Assembly (NCBI GenBank): GCA_036872755.1 | Contig: JAVHNS010000004.1 | Location: 1,116,001-1,180,000 of the forward strand | Origin: Orbilia blumenaviensis | Lineage: Eukaryota; Ascomycota; Orbiliomycetes; Orbiliales; Orbiliaceae | DNA length: 64,000 nt | Direction of reading: 5' to 3' | Shown here: one piece after another, positions 22,801-34,290 of the stretch | Layout of the letters: every line of letters begins with the position of its first letter | How positions within the stretch are numbered: position 1 is the first letter of the stretch | The notes under the pieces: model-generated | Database searches by the model: none | Told to the model about the DNA's origin: nothing | What the model saw: the letters and a program-made list of their open reading frames with translations, nothing else | Program-made: the position numbers and the translations under genes

Positions 22801-25800
22801 AGGCCCAAGCTCAGCTTCGCGTGCAGGTACCTGTCGATCATGATTATCAAAAAGCGGTTCCGAGATGCCCCATCAGGTACAGCTCGTTTTGACGACAAGC
22901 CACCCTAGAGATATCACATGCGGGTCATAATACGATTGTAGACGTTCCACATTGCCTGCATCTAGAGCTCCACACCCCTGGTCCCTGGTGTCGATCCAGA
23001 GGCCGACCTGCATGTTGAAGTTTTACAACATTGACTGCATAACTGTTGGGATTCTCATCTTGGGGTATATTAAAAGTACCTTCTTATTAAGGGGAAATGT
23101 CAAGTCCCTGTCTATCCCCCGTTTGTCTGGGCTCCAGGGCCAAAGTCTGGAGTACTCCGGATGGAGTATGCAACAGCGGGGTGCTATGTTATTAGCGGGG
23201 CCCCAATGGAACTGTGTACCTTCTGCAAGGGCAGTGAATCCTATCGCTATCACATACTAAGTCGAAACCGCAGTATGATTTGCGATCATAAGACTGTCAA
23301 CTGTGCATTAGTTCGGCTTGTTATTCGGTGTTATATGCCTCCGAGGCCGTCAAGAGATACGTGGCGTGCTAGCTAGAATTGTGATTTGGAGGATGATCCT
23401 GTCTCGAGATATGGTGGTGCTGATCGAAAACGGTAGTTCGGCCGTACTTGGCTCAGCTTCAGAATCCTGCGGCTGGGAGTATTCGATGTCCCAGAAGTAT
23501 ATCTTGAGTTGGCCTTTTCCCTTGGACCGAGAGTAGTTTCGAATGCCTGGAATCCGAAGCCCCCAGCAAGTTGAAGTTGAATGGTGGAGCTATTCTAGGA
23601 ATTTGACCAAATTGAGTCGGAGCGAGGAGTTGAATGGTTCAACTACATATATGCTTTACAAATTCGTTGAAATCGACCGTTCTTTAACTTGCTATCGGAT
23701 TTAGGTGTGCATTGAGTAGTAGAAGTCGTCAATTTCGAGAAACGTTACAGCGTTGAATCGATTTGGGAAACTCTTGTACTGGAGGTGTTGGGAAGTACAA
23801 TAGATGCTCAAGTATGTAGACGGGCCGTTGGAATATATATATGATTATTCAACCGTACATAATTGGATACTACTGTGACATTTTACCGTCTCCGATGGGC
23901 AATACCCGACCGTTTCGGCTAAAACCATCGTTGGTCGTCGCAGAGAGTCCGCGGCCCGTAGACGATTGCACACATCAGGAAGTTGGATAGTTCGTCTATC
24001 CCCGTCATATAACCCCAAACTGGCTAAACTACCGTTTAAACTTAAGCTTAAGTAAGAATGTACAAATGCAACATCGGGCGAATCGCGAGCACACAGCTTG
24101 ATATATAGGCACAGCAGCCTGTAGTTCGGGATGTATGCGGGGATAAATTCGAGCCTCGTCTACGAGTATATAAATTGTTTTTGAGGATGGAGCCGGAAAA
24201 TATTCGCATATTAATCAAGGTTTTGGGGCTCCATAGGCGGATAGTCCCGGGCCGGCGATTGAACAGGGTATTTGATATCCTCGATGCGGGTACAAGGTTT
24301 TAAGTATCTACAATTGGAAGAGAACCCTGTATGGCCCAAGATTTGATAGGCCGGCCGAAATAGTCGGGATATCACTAGCGAGTGTATAACGGCATCGGTG
24401 TTGATACATGTTTATATACTATAAATATTAGTGCCCACATATGTGCACGTATTCGTTAAACCTTTCCAGCGGCTACGGGGCGATAGTTGATTTAATTATG
24501 ATTCAGGAATGGGCGCACCTGTTCCCAGCTTTTAATGGCTAGATCCACGTATACTATATGTCTTTGGGCCTCTTCGAGAGTAACTAGCACCTTGTGTCGA
24601 AACACGGCCTCGAAATATCTTAACATGGTACCAACCAAAGCATAGGCTAACACAGGAAAGCTTTCGGTTGTGTTGTATTTTGGACTCGTCCTGATTGCAT
24701 TATTTAGGGCAGAAATCGGGAGTCACCAGGTGCGTGTGCGTACCATTAAATTTCATTCTGGGTAGCATAATGGCTATCATGAGATATATTCTACAGCAGA
24801 TTGTAATGTAATCTATATATAACGTTGGTATATATTTTGTTTAATTTTGTGAACCAAGGGGTCTCCTCTCGGCTGTAGTACTGCATGAGAATCGTAAGTA
24901 TTTGTTTTGGACCTGTATAAAAATGTAGAGTGTATGCTATCGGGCCCCGAAACAATAGATGATACACTTAAGTTAACTGGACCTATTGGGCACCGAAAGG
25001 CTCAGTGGGAAACTTTCTTTTGGTGGATGGGCTATTATAATGGCATATTATGTTACACTAAGATCTGACAGATAACCCGTAGATCAGTGTGAGGGTAGAA
25101 GAAGACGCCCCTTACTTCGGCGTAACTGGTTGGGCTGAAGGCAAGGGGAAATGGCAGCACCGCACGTGGATTGGTTCCGTTTGGAGTCCCAGGAATTTGT
25201 TTAGATGATTAACACAACGTAAGGGGTTGCAGATGGTACCGACTGAGTTGGGGGACGTGAGAATTTGGGGGCCAAGAAGGGTTGATGAGGTGGCTAATTA
25301 ACCACAATTCTGGTTCCGGAGCTCCATCTATTCTATTAGGTGATACAGGATGTGGTACCATGTTTATGCCTCTGTATCTCTTCTTGACTCAAAGATGAAT
25401 CAAATTGCGAAAGTCATCCGTTGGAGCTCGTGTATACGTAGGTAGCGCAATGATGTGAGCCATGCACTGGAAAAGTGGGACTAATTTCAGTTGGAACTGT
25501 TATGTAAGACTTAAACCCGAATTATATACGTATTTGCATCTCTCTCGGTTTAGTGGCTCTATTATCATAGCTTTGAGTGGTATCGACTCCCAGACTCATA
25601 TAAGCTTTACTGGTCTGTACACTCTAATGGATACTTGGTTCTATGGGTAGCCCTTGGTATTGGTTATTTTCATTTTCTAGGGGTTAGGATTAGTACTCCT
25701 ATTCGCTAGTTTGATTCTAAACTCCCGGGAAGTCTGTTTGTATGACTGCTACAAAGGTGCAAATTCCCGACTGGGAGGGTTTGTGGTACTATATTAATGG

Positions 25801-27772
25801 TATCCGCCCGTCTAAACTTAATACTCTGTCCTGGGACTTGTGTAACCTTATTCAATCGAAATACCAACCATCGAATTTTATAAAACTCTATAATTATATG
25901 TGTCTCGGTGGTGTATAACATCACTTATTCAGGGGTCCTGGTCACAGTGTATTGAACTTAACTACTGACAAAGCGCCGGCCCCTAGTTCAAGCCGTAAGA
26001 TGACAGAGTGTAGATTCTTAGCTCCTGCCTATTCTTGCAGATGGCCCCGATGTTATGACACTGGAGTCGCACAAGATAGGCATTGGGCCTTCGCTCTTAG
26101 TCTATAGATGCGGATTATTGTTACACTGAGCTACCTAGAAACCACCCGTTCCAATAGAGAGGAGGAAGACAAGACCCGGCTCAGTTTGCTTCAGCAAATG
26201 TTCAACCATAATACCATAAAACAGGAAGACTCTGCGGAGCACGCCTCGTGGTAGCTTGCTAGTGAGACTAAGTACGTGGGACCCTGGTCAATGTGGTTGG
26301 TGGTATTTGCAATATCGCCCACTAGGAATATGTATGTTATGAGACTAGAGCGAATGCAACATACTTTTTGCGTGATATTAGTAGCTTGACACCCTAGGCG
26401 CATAGACTCAAGCTACACGACTTCAGAAATAATTGGGCCATGTAAATTTGCAGCATCCTGCTGACTGGCTAAAACTGCCTATTGCCGCTGGCTTTGGAAT
26501 GGGTAATGACCAATAAAATCAGAAGTACTAGTACGGGTATATGCTTCTGACCGTGTAATATAGATGGCTAGTTCTTACTACAGGAGGTTCTAGGGTCCTG
26601 GACCGGCCGTCTGCCAACACGGAATCCTGCCCCGTAATCCTAATGGGGTATATTTCCTAATGAAACGTATACAGTTATGTGTGTCATTCCAGTCTTGAAT
26701 CCAAATGGTGATCTCAAATGGCAAAACCACACACCTTTGTATGAAAAATAACATAATTTTGTGAAACTTCCCCTTTTAAATTTTGCTTACTTTGCCATCT
26801 GGCTTGGCAAAAATAATGTCACTGCAATGTCACTGCGGCCCCAGTATTTTTTTTTGCAAAAGCGGGGGCTGTAGCCACATTGTACCCCACAACTATCGCT
26901 TCATCGTGATTTATGATCGCTGGGGACGTCTCCACGCAGTGTTCAAAAACAACTAATCACTATAGAGCTTTGAGAATAGTCGATGTACGTGTGAGACTGG
27001 CAATACATATAGTTAACTAGAGCCTGAAGCCGGGGCCTGGTCTAGTAATTATGAGCGTGCTAGGTAATACCTTTAGACTCTTGTATTAGTTATCTAGACC
27101 GATCTCGTAGACTCGCCACAGTGCACAGCCTTGGGTGGGTTTGTTGTTTCGTAGTTATCAAAGCTCCAAACCCATTTCGTCTAGAGCCCAACCTATTGTG
27201 GCATTAGATCCGCTTCAACGATATAAATTTACGGCATTACCATCATTTGTCTCAATGCTACAAAAACAGTAGCCTGTGTGCGCTTAGTTGCGCACCTAGG
27301 ATGCGAAATTTTTATTGTTATTCATTCAAGTCTAGGTTAGGTCTCAGCATCGGTTTCTCCAGATGTTGTGACGCCATTGTAGCAATTTCAGTTGAATCAA
27401 ACCTTTGTTTTATTACGGCACTGCTCTGATATCCATTGACGCGCAATACATCAACTATTCCACGAACGCGACCATATCAATTATTGGTAAGACTTTGCGA
27501 AGGCCTATTACATATCGATTCCGGTCATAGTGTACTACATAGCTGGTGAGGGAATTTGGTCTACTTAAACGCTACTGAATCTTATTACTAATTCATAATG
27601 ATAATGACGACAGCTCTCAGGAACTACATTGCACGAAGAACGCGAAACACCTCTCCGGCGCCTGTACCCTACCAAATTCAAGTACGTGCGATTATTCAGC
27701 GTTGCGTATAATTGCTATGGAGAAACTAAAAATACATCGGCGCATTAGGATACGAATTATCCATTGCCAAAA
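16848..27772. other. Gene-poor region, central part (about 11 kb)
   Basis: I can support no gene, RNA or mobile element here. Base composition looks ordinary rather than strongly AT-rich, yet stops are dense in all frames. The longest frame (20048-20509, 153 codons, ATG start) has no recognisable domain. Splice-like sites occur but no set joins into a protein-like chain. It may be long-decayed sequence or hold noncoding transcripts. Confidence 0.45.
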
Positions 27773-28276
27773 ATGTGTGTTACGAGGTACCGTTTCACGG
27801 GATGTTATCGATTTGATGAAGTCGACAATCACGTTTGCGTTTTAGAGCGACACCCTGAAGGCAGATTTGATGATCCAAAATGCGGTTGCGCACAGGCTTA
27901 TAGTGTCCTGTCCCCAAACTTCCCTTGCCCTTTCTGCTTAGACCAGGTATTGCTTCGCGTTCAATTTGAACGAAGCATCCTGGAAGCTGAACAGTCTGGG
28001 AGAGGTGCGAAACTTGGCTGTCGCAAACGACCCTTGTTTTACGATACAGATGACGGTACAGAAGATAATCTTCCTTCTGACGGTACCCGTAAAAAAAGCG
28101 CTACCGCTCATAAATACCGAAAAAAATGTGGGGTGGCATTGCAGGCCAATCTGTCTGGCAGTGGTATTGAGGAGCCTGACCAACCAGAAGGGTTGGACGG
28201 AGTCCGTGTTACACTTCAAGAATTGACGGCTAGGTGTGATAAGAAGTCCTCTAGTCTTCCTGATGCAGCTACTTAG
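27773..28276 (+). CDS. Small Cys-containing hypothetical protein
   Basis: ATG 27773 opens 167 residues in the middle of the gene-poor stretch. The first ~65 residues hold seven Cys in a pattern that looks like a metal- or disulfide-bound fold: MC, GC, HVCVLE, KCGCAQ and FPCPFCLDQ. The CPFC pair closes a 50-60-residue module, similar in spirit to short fungal proteins that begin MC-x-C and end in a CxxC knuckle. The remainder is polar and charged (DTDDGTEDN, KKSATAHKYRKKC, EEPDQPEGLDG) and probably disordered. The frame can also be opened three codons earlier at TTG, but ATG is preferred. No signal peptide. No family is assigned. Length and residue bias make it more than chance, but there is no neighbour or promoter evidence. 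Confidence 0.4.
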   Translation: MCVTRYRFTGCYRFDEVDNHVCVLERHPEGRFDDPKCGCAQAYSVLSPNFPCPFCLDQVLLRVQFERSILEAEQSGRGAKLGCRKRPLFYDTDDGTEDNLPSDGTRKKSATAHKYRKKCGVALQANLSGSGIEEPDQPEGLDGVRVTLQELTARCDKKSSSLPDAAT

Positions 28277-30481
28277 GGTACTGCAAAGAGGATCCCTAGC
28301 CCGATATCGTTCTTGTTACATGAGACCGCTGCTTCTTTGAACACTCCTCAACACCCCCAAAGTTTGTTCGGCATCCTCCTGCTGCTGTGTTAGTTGCTAT
28401 GCCCTTATTATTACGATTTTGGTTTCTGTTAGATGACTTTCGGAATTCTTGAAGGCAAATCTTGCGGAAATTCCGCTATGATCTGGGGCCTCAAAGGATG
28501 GGAGCATCAGATCAATAGCAGCGGAATAATATTTCAAGAGTACTATAGTTTGCCTAGGAGTGGAATGATTATGGCGTATTGCGAATCCATCTCAGTTAAG
28601 ATATTTGATAGCAAGATGAAATATTGTGTTTGGCCCTTAATGATAGTATATATTCTTGCCATTTTTTGGCAATGGGAAAAACGTCTACTCATAGACTGTT
28701 GACACCAGCAAACCCTCGCGAGACTAAGCGTAGAGGGTTGTAGACTAACGCGCAGCCTAACCTGGCAGATAAGAGGTCACAAGATCTGACCAAACGTATG
28801 ACCTAAAACTGACATGGTTTAAGAGAACCCTGTTGTCTACTTAAAACTAGTTGCATCCATCAGGATTCATGGGGTTCGAAGAAGCTAGCCTCGCTAGAGC
28901 AAGCTTCCAAGCAAGCCCGTAGCAGTTGAGATGATATACATACGTACGGCTGCAATAATGGGGGGGCATCCGGTTTGTACCTTTTAATGCTATATTAATT
29001 ATATTTTAGCTCATAGTAGAACTATTTGGACATTTTGCTCCGGACAGTTACTGAGCATCATCTCGCCTCCAGAGACTGCTGATACCGATACAATTGTGTT
29101 GACAATGTATGTATATTAGGTGTTGGTTTTGTTGCATTTTAGGATTGCCTAATCCGGAAATATTGCGACGCGCAACGTGCGCAATTGGTGGAATCGCCGA
29201 GCATTCTGCGAATGTATTTAGGAAGCAATAGGGACAATTGTCAGATGTTTCTCTCCAATAGTTTTTCACTGGAAGGCAAATTATCATCTTATGCTCTATT
29301 TTTATGTGCGCTTGTAGCTTTTGCCACAAATTCAAAGCGCTGACACAACCCGAGATCTTCAGTTTCAACCTCAACACGAAAGTAGCAGTCTTGATGAGAA
29401 ACTTCGCTACCCCTTGCAAAAACGCGCACTGAGGCGTCCACCTGGATGTGTATCACTTTCCTTTTCCGAAGTATGGAATGAGCTAACCTGAAGAGATCTG
29501 GTAACTCATTCTGTAAAGCATTAAACTAAAGAAGCATATTCCCGGCGAATTGGTTGATAAATCCATTAACAGGCAGCGTGGGGTAGCTGCGCAGAACGAG
29601 GGTACGCATCCCACCATGTTAAGTTGTGGATGCAACTTCCAGGCATTAACCTGATGTGATTGGCACATCGAACAGGATGCATGGCCGTTTCTAACTTAGT
29701 TAGCCTTGCCCAGTACAGAAATGGGTCCCAGTTCTTCCAGTCGTTCGTATATTTGGATTCGCTCGATGTTAGATAGATAATATCGAAGAAGGTTGCTCAG
29801 ACTGTGTTAGTATCAGGCTCCAGACGATTTCGTTGAAATTTTCGAGAAATTCTAATACATAACCACTTCGGGCTGATCTTAGGTGGAACCGCGATAGTGA
29901 TATCTGGGACCCTCGGGACTGATCGAAACATGTCAACATACGGATATCAAGAGTTCATCCGAACCCCGCTTGAGAGTCTTAGGATAGGACACAATTCAAG
30001 GTAGTAAAGTTGCTGCCTTCTTTTTTCAGAAAGGTCTCCCTCAAAAGCACGAACCATCTAATCAGTTCTCTCCACTACCCTCGCTATCTATTGCCTTTTT
30101 CTATTTGTCCTGAGATTAATCTGAAAGCAAATCCCATGATGATTTAGTTCTATAATTTGTACCGCTCTTGCAGCATAGTTGCCAAGCTTATTTTCACCCT
30201 TGCCAGAATCTACAAACTGTCACTTCTTTATCAGAATATTGAGCAATCCTCCCAGACTCTCGGATTCGGTTCCAAGATTTCTAGTCCACTAGAGAGTTGA
30301 GGTTGTACGGAGTGGTATATATAGCTGTGGCACCCCGATCCAGGTGTCCGGCTGATCACACGCAATTTTCGTCACATTCATTTGGCAATCAAGGGGTCGA
30401 AGGATCATCGAATCGAAATTCTCGACAAGTTACCTACCGACACGGCCTTACGAATCTAAGAGCCAGCTATCTTTCACAGAG
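28277..30481. other. Gene-poor region, last part
   Basis: No supportable gene lies between the Cys-containing ORF and the receptor gene. Frames at 28433-28702 (+) and 29048-29419 (-, no early ATG) show no family features. Pyrimidine-rich sequence at 30010-30120 may belong to the receptor promoter. Confidence 0.45.
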
Positions 30482-31968
30482 ATGCCTAAGGCGGACATTA
30501 CACCTTTAACGGTCTGCGCTAGTATATTCACAGCTGTAGGGACAATATTCGTACTTCTAAGAATATATGTTCGCGCACGGCTTCGCGATGTCTTCGGTAT
30601 CGATGATTGTAAGCTCACGTAGCAGGATAATAGACATGGACTGTTTCATGAATTCAAGGTTTAACAAGGTGTCAACTTTAGGGCTATTGTTTATATCTAT
30701 GCTCTGGGGCCTCTCTGGGTACATAACTGAAATGATAGGTATGTTAATCAACTACCAATCAAGCTTACTATTTGACCCCCTCTAATCGTTTCTCCTTTAC
30801 ATAGCGGCATGTAAATATTTTACTCGGATTCATCTAGGCAGTAAGACTCTCGGTGTCGCAGGGAGATGGGAAGTGGCGATGTCATTCAATACGGTATGGG
30901 TCTAGGCCAGCGTGACGCCCACAAGCTTTGCGGGTTTAACATTGTAATTTCATCATAGCTTGCGCAGGTCGGAATTTGTCTCTACTCTCTCGCCAATATG
31001 TTTTCCCGGATGGCCATCCTATGCACCTATCTTCGCTTCACTCCGCGCGAACAAAAAATCATGAGAGGGATACTCATGGCGGCTTTGGTCATGACGGGAA
31101 CTTTGGGCATTGGCACTGTCTTGTTAGCGACAGTATCTTGCTACCCGCCACATTTGATTATGTATAACAAAGACTTCATGGATAAGATCCAGAAGAAAGA
31201 GCTCGTGTGTTTGGCACCAAGACAAGTGTTCTATTGGATGGGTATCGGAAATGTCGTGAATGACGCAGTTACATTTATGATGCCGTTTCTGTTACTAAGG
31301 TCAGTATTTGAATATATCAAGTTCGAAAATTCGTGGAGTTTAAAATGTTAATACGACTGTATACGCATAGGAAGCTTAAGTCTAAGAAAATGAGACAGGA
31401 ACTATATTTTCTGTTTGGATTCGGATTACTGTGAGTAGCTGACCGATGTCTTTATAAAGGAGCGTTTTGCACCCGAGGCTGACGGAGAATAGAGTCATAA
31501 TCATCAGCGTAATTAGAATACCTATCGTTAGCGTGCTTAAGAAGCAAGGCAACTTTAGCGCTCGTAAGCTATCAACTTCAAATTTCGCAATTAGATAGAA
31601 TCTTACTCGCGGACCTAGGAAATCTTATTAAAGTTTGGATCTTTACCCAGCTAGAGTCGAACAGCATTCTTGTTGTTGCCTCAATACCAACTCTTAAGCC
31701 CCTTTACCGAAAACTCCGTGGCCTGCCCTCAGGATTGACTGTTACTAGCAAGAGCGGGAGCGGAGCGCACTCTAGACAAAGGCCATACGAAAGCGGCGAT
31801 AGAATGGAGATGTCACCGCAATCTCCGTACAATAGAAAGGTATCATATCCCGACCCAGACGAATCAATATTAAGGGATACAATATATGTACCGTCTCCAG
31901 CGCAAGAAAGCACGCCGTCAGAAGGAAATTGGTCGAACTCGGGTACATCATGTCGGGTTCTGTGCTAA
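30482..31968 (+). CDS. Rhodopsin-domain (PTH11/SAT4-like) seven-helix membrane receptor
   Basis: Seven exons (30482-30608, 30682-30738, 30805-30893, 30968-31299, 31371-31430, 31493-31563, 31619-31968) join with consistent phases to 361 residues. The order fits the fungal rhodopsin domain: helix 1 (TVCASIFTAVGTIFVLLRIY), a basic loop, then the family's FGxDDW signature, whose Trp codon is created by the first splice (GIDD|W), and helices 2-3. Next come SRMAILCTYLRFTP with the family's conserved Arg, helix 4, an extracellular loop with Cys (SCYPP and VCLAPRQVFYW), helices 5-6 with the basic KLKSKKMRQE loop, and helix 7 ending SIPTLKPLYRKLRG. The tail (about 100 residues) is Ser/Pro-rich with likely phosphorylation sites and is cytosolic. 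No CFEM domain precedes it. Such proteins are plasma-membrane receptors often tied to surface or host sensing; the ligand is unknown. For the last intron an alternative acceptor at 31594 would give a 31-nt intron; the 55-nt version is preferred. Confidence 0.8.
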
Positions 31969-34290
31969 AAGGAAGATAGGGTACAAGGGCGCTTAAGCTT
32001 GAAGGAAGGGTACAGTTTGGGTTCGCGGGTGTTTTGGAATTAATTGCTATTTGATCTCACCACTGGATGGTGGATATCGATATCCAGGCTGTTTTTGAGT
32101 CCGATGGGACTCTCCTTATTGAACGAGGAATTGAATAAAGGCGCGCAGTCAGATATTAAAATGCATATTTGTTTAATGTCCCCATATATTATTATACCTC
32201 CACTATGTAAATATTAATTTGAATTCGTCAATTTGACAATCAGATGGTTTCAAAATCCAGAAATCGGAGAAACAATGTTCGGTGCAGCAGCTCATACTAC
32301 AATGATAGCCAGATGAAGATGAGTTTCTAGAAGAGCAACTGCGGTAAATCTTGTGACATCGAAACTTTTGGTAAGCGTAAACTATAGGTGCGGAAAAACC
32401 ATAATGTACTTACATGTATATGACGTTCCAGGAAACGAGAGAGCTCGAGAGCTCTGCCGTAATAAAGAAAAAACTCTGTTATCGCTAGGACTTGAACTCA
32501 AATCCAGAACGCTTCAAATAACGCCTCTTCTCCTGCCCCGCTCTTAAGCCGATGTTATAAGACTTTAATCCTATATTCCGTCGTCAGAAATTCCTATTTG
32601 AAGTCAAAATTGCCAACATGCTGCATAACACAAAGTGATATAATATCAAATTTAAACACAATACATACTAGGATGGGGTTAAGTATGATCGACCAGGGAT
32701 GTTAGATCGTACCGCCAGATTCATGAGCAGTCCACGAGATTCCTCCGTAGAGGAGGCAGTAGGAGTGTGTCTTTTGGCGCGGCTGAGCCTGTGCGCTTTG
32801 GTGGCTGGTTTGGAATAAATGAATTTACTACCTCACAAATGTGTTGGCTGGGAGCTTGCTCTTGTTCACAACAGTGTTACAGCCCAGACTCAAAGTGAAA
32901 AGCATTGACCACGAATCCAGGCTTCATGGCTCGTGCTGTTGCAGAAAGGGAAAGAGAAAGAGAAAGCACAATCCATTTTGTGGCCAGGCTAATAATTCCA
33001 GACGTTTTCCGCGTTATCATCCCAGACTCGAAGCGCGAAGAGTGCTTCTGGAAAACTTGGAAACAACCCCAGATGTAGCTGGTCAAAGCGCTGGGGAAAA
33101 CTTAAATTTTCTGGATTCTAACCAGCTCAAGCCTTTTCGGAGTCAGCATGCCCGAGGAGAACGCGGCTGCTGAGGAAAGGGCCTGAGATGAAAAGGGGAT
33201 GCGCAGTTTCTGTCGAGGGAGCAGAAACGAGCTCGTTCTCCACAATATCAAGAAACAAATAAGTGGAGATAACGATATCATTGGCTTGAACCGGGTCCTT
33301 GGGCACGGAAAAACCTCAGTTACAGTTTTTCCGGGGCCCAATTGCCTTTCCTGCACAGATCACGCCACGAACAAAACCGCTTTGGGAAGCCAAAGTCATC
33401 CGGTGGAGCATCGTATGTACAAATTTGGCCCAAAACCCGTTCCGTTTCTACATGCCCATGAGTTCATACTTTCAATGCTTCAACCTTGGTAGGTAAAGGT
33501 TACGGTGAGGGGATGCCTGAAGCAGATCATGCGTGGGACGGCCCCTGTCCTGTCAACTTAGCCTGCGCAAGCGAACCTTTAGTGTTTCCGAAACGTCGCA
33601 GCACAAAACGGACAAGGGCCAAAAAACCCTGTCAACTACGCTTCACTGACACCATAAACATTTTCCCAGGAAACAAAACTTGAATTGCAATTGCAGCTGA
33701 TTGATCATTCTGAGAAACACGAGAGGTATCGCTGCTATCCGAGTGGCCGTGGCAGGGATGTGGAAAGCTTGGCTATGGATAGGACCCCGCTGTCTCGCCT
33801 TCGTGGGTCTGATAGAAGATCCATGGTTTCGATACCCTGGACATCAAGCAGCTTCTGCGAACTCGATCTCACGATGGAGCCCGGCTACACTTATACCCGA
33901 TTTTCGTAAGGAATACGAAAATTTTGATAACATTCTAACGGAGCAGGATGGAAGTTAAATAGCACATACTCCCACCTGCTTCCATGGCTTCTTCTTTTCT
34001 CACCATCATCTCGACGATCGATCAGCAAGCCAGGTGCTATACATTCTTTCTTCTACTTCTTTGATTTTCTAATCTCTTCCGCCGGTCGGTCTTGAATTGA
34101 ATTCGCTTCTACACGGCAGTGCCAGTGATTCATTCTTTTACGATTCTATTCAGTCCACTTTCTTTCGACGTATACCGCCGTTTAACGCTTCTTCTTGCTT
34201 CGATCGATCGAACATCAAAACCAAGATTTTAAAAGCACGACACTTTTCTGTCTAGTATTGCTTATATACACATTTCTCAAAACCCTAAAA
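31969..34290. other. Intergenic region
   Basis: No gene is supported over ~2.3 kb. A nested repeat of GAGAGCTC occurs near 32437-32455. The last ~300 nt before 34291 are pyrimidine-rich with TTCTTCT runs, fitting the promoter and leader of the downstream secreted protein. An ATG-less extension of that gene's frame begins at 34195 but is not used. Confidence 0.5.

Noticed and set aside
29048..29419. 123-codon minus-strand frame with one CxxC
   Set aside because: It begins at TTG without an early ATG and shows no recognisable fold or neighbouring exons.
12766..30481. A large transposon or RIP-mutated repeat block
   Set aside because: No long terminal or inverted repeats, no reverse transcriptase or transposase motifs, and no extreme AT richness visible by eye.
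31564..31594. 31-nt intron in the receptor gene
   Set aside because: It restores the frame, but the acceptor at 31618 gives a more normal 55-nt intron with a TTAC-type branch sequence and a better family fit.
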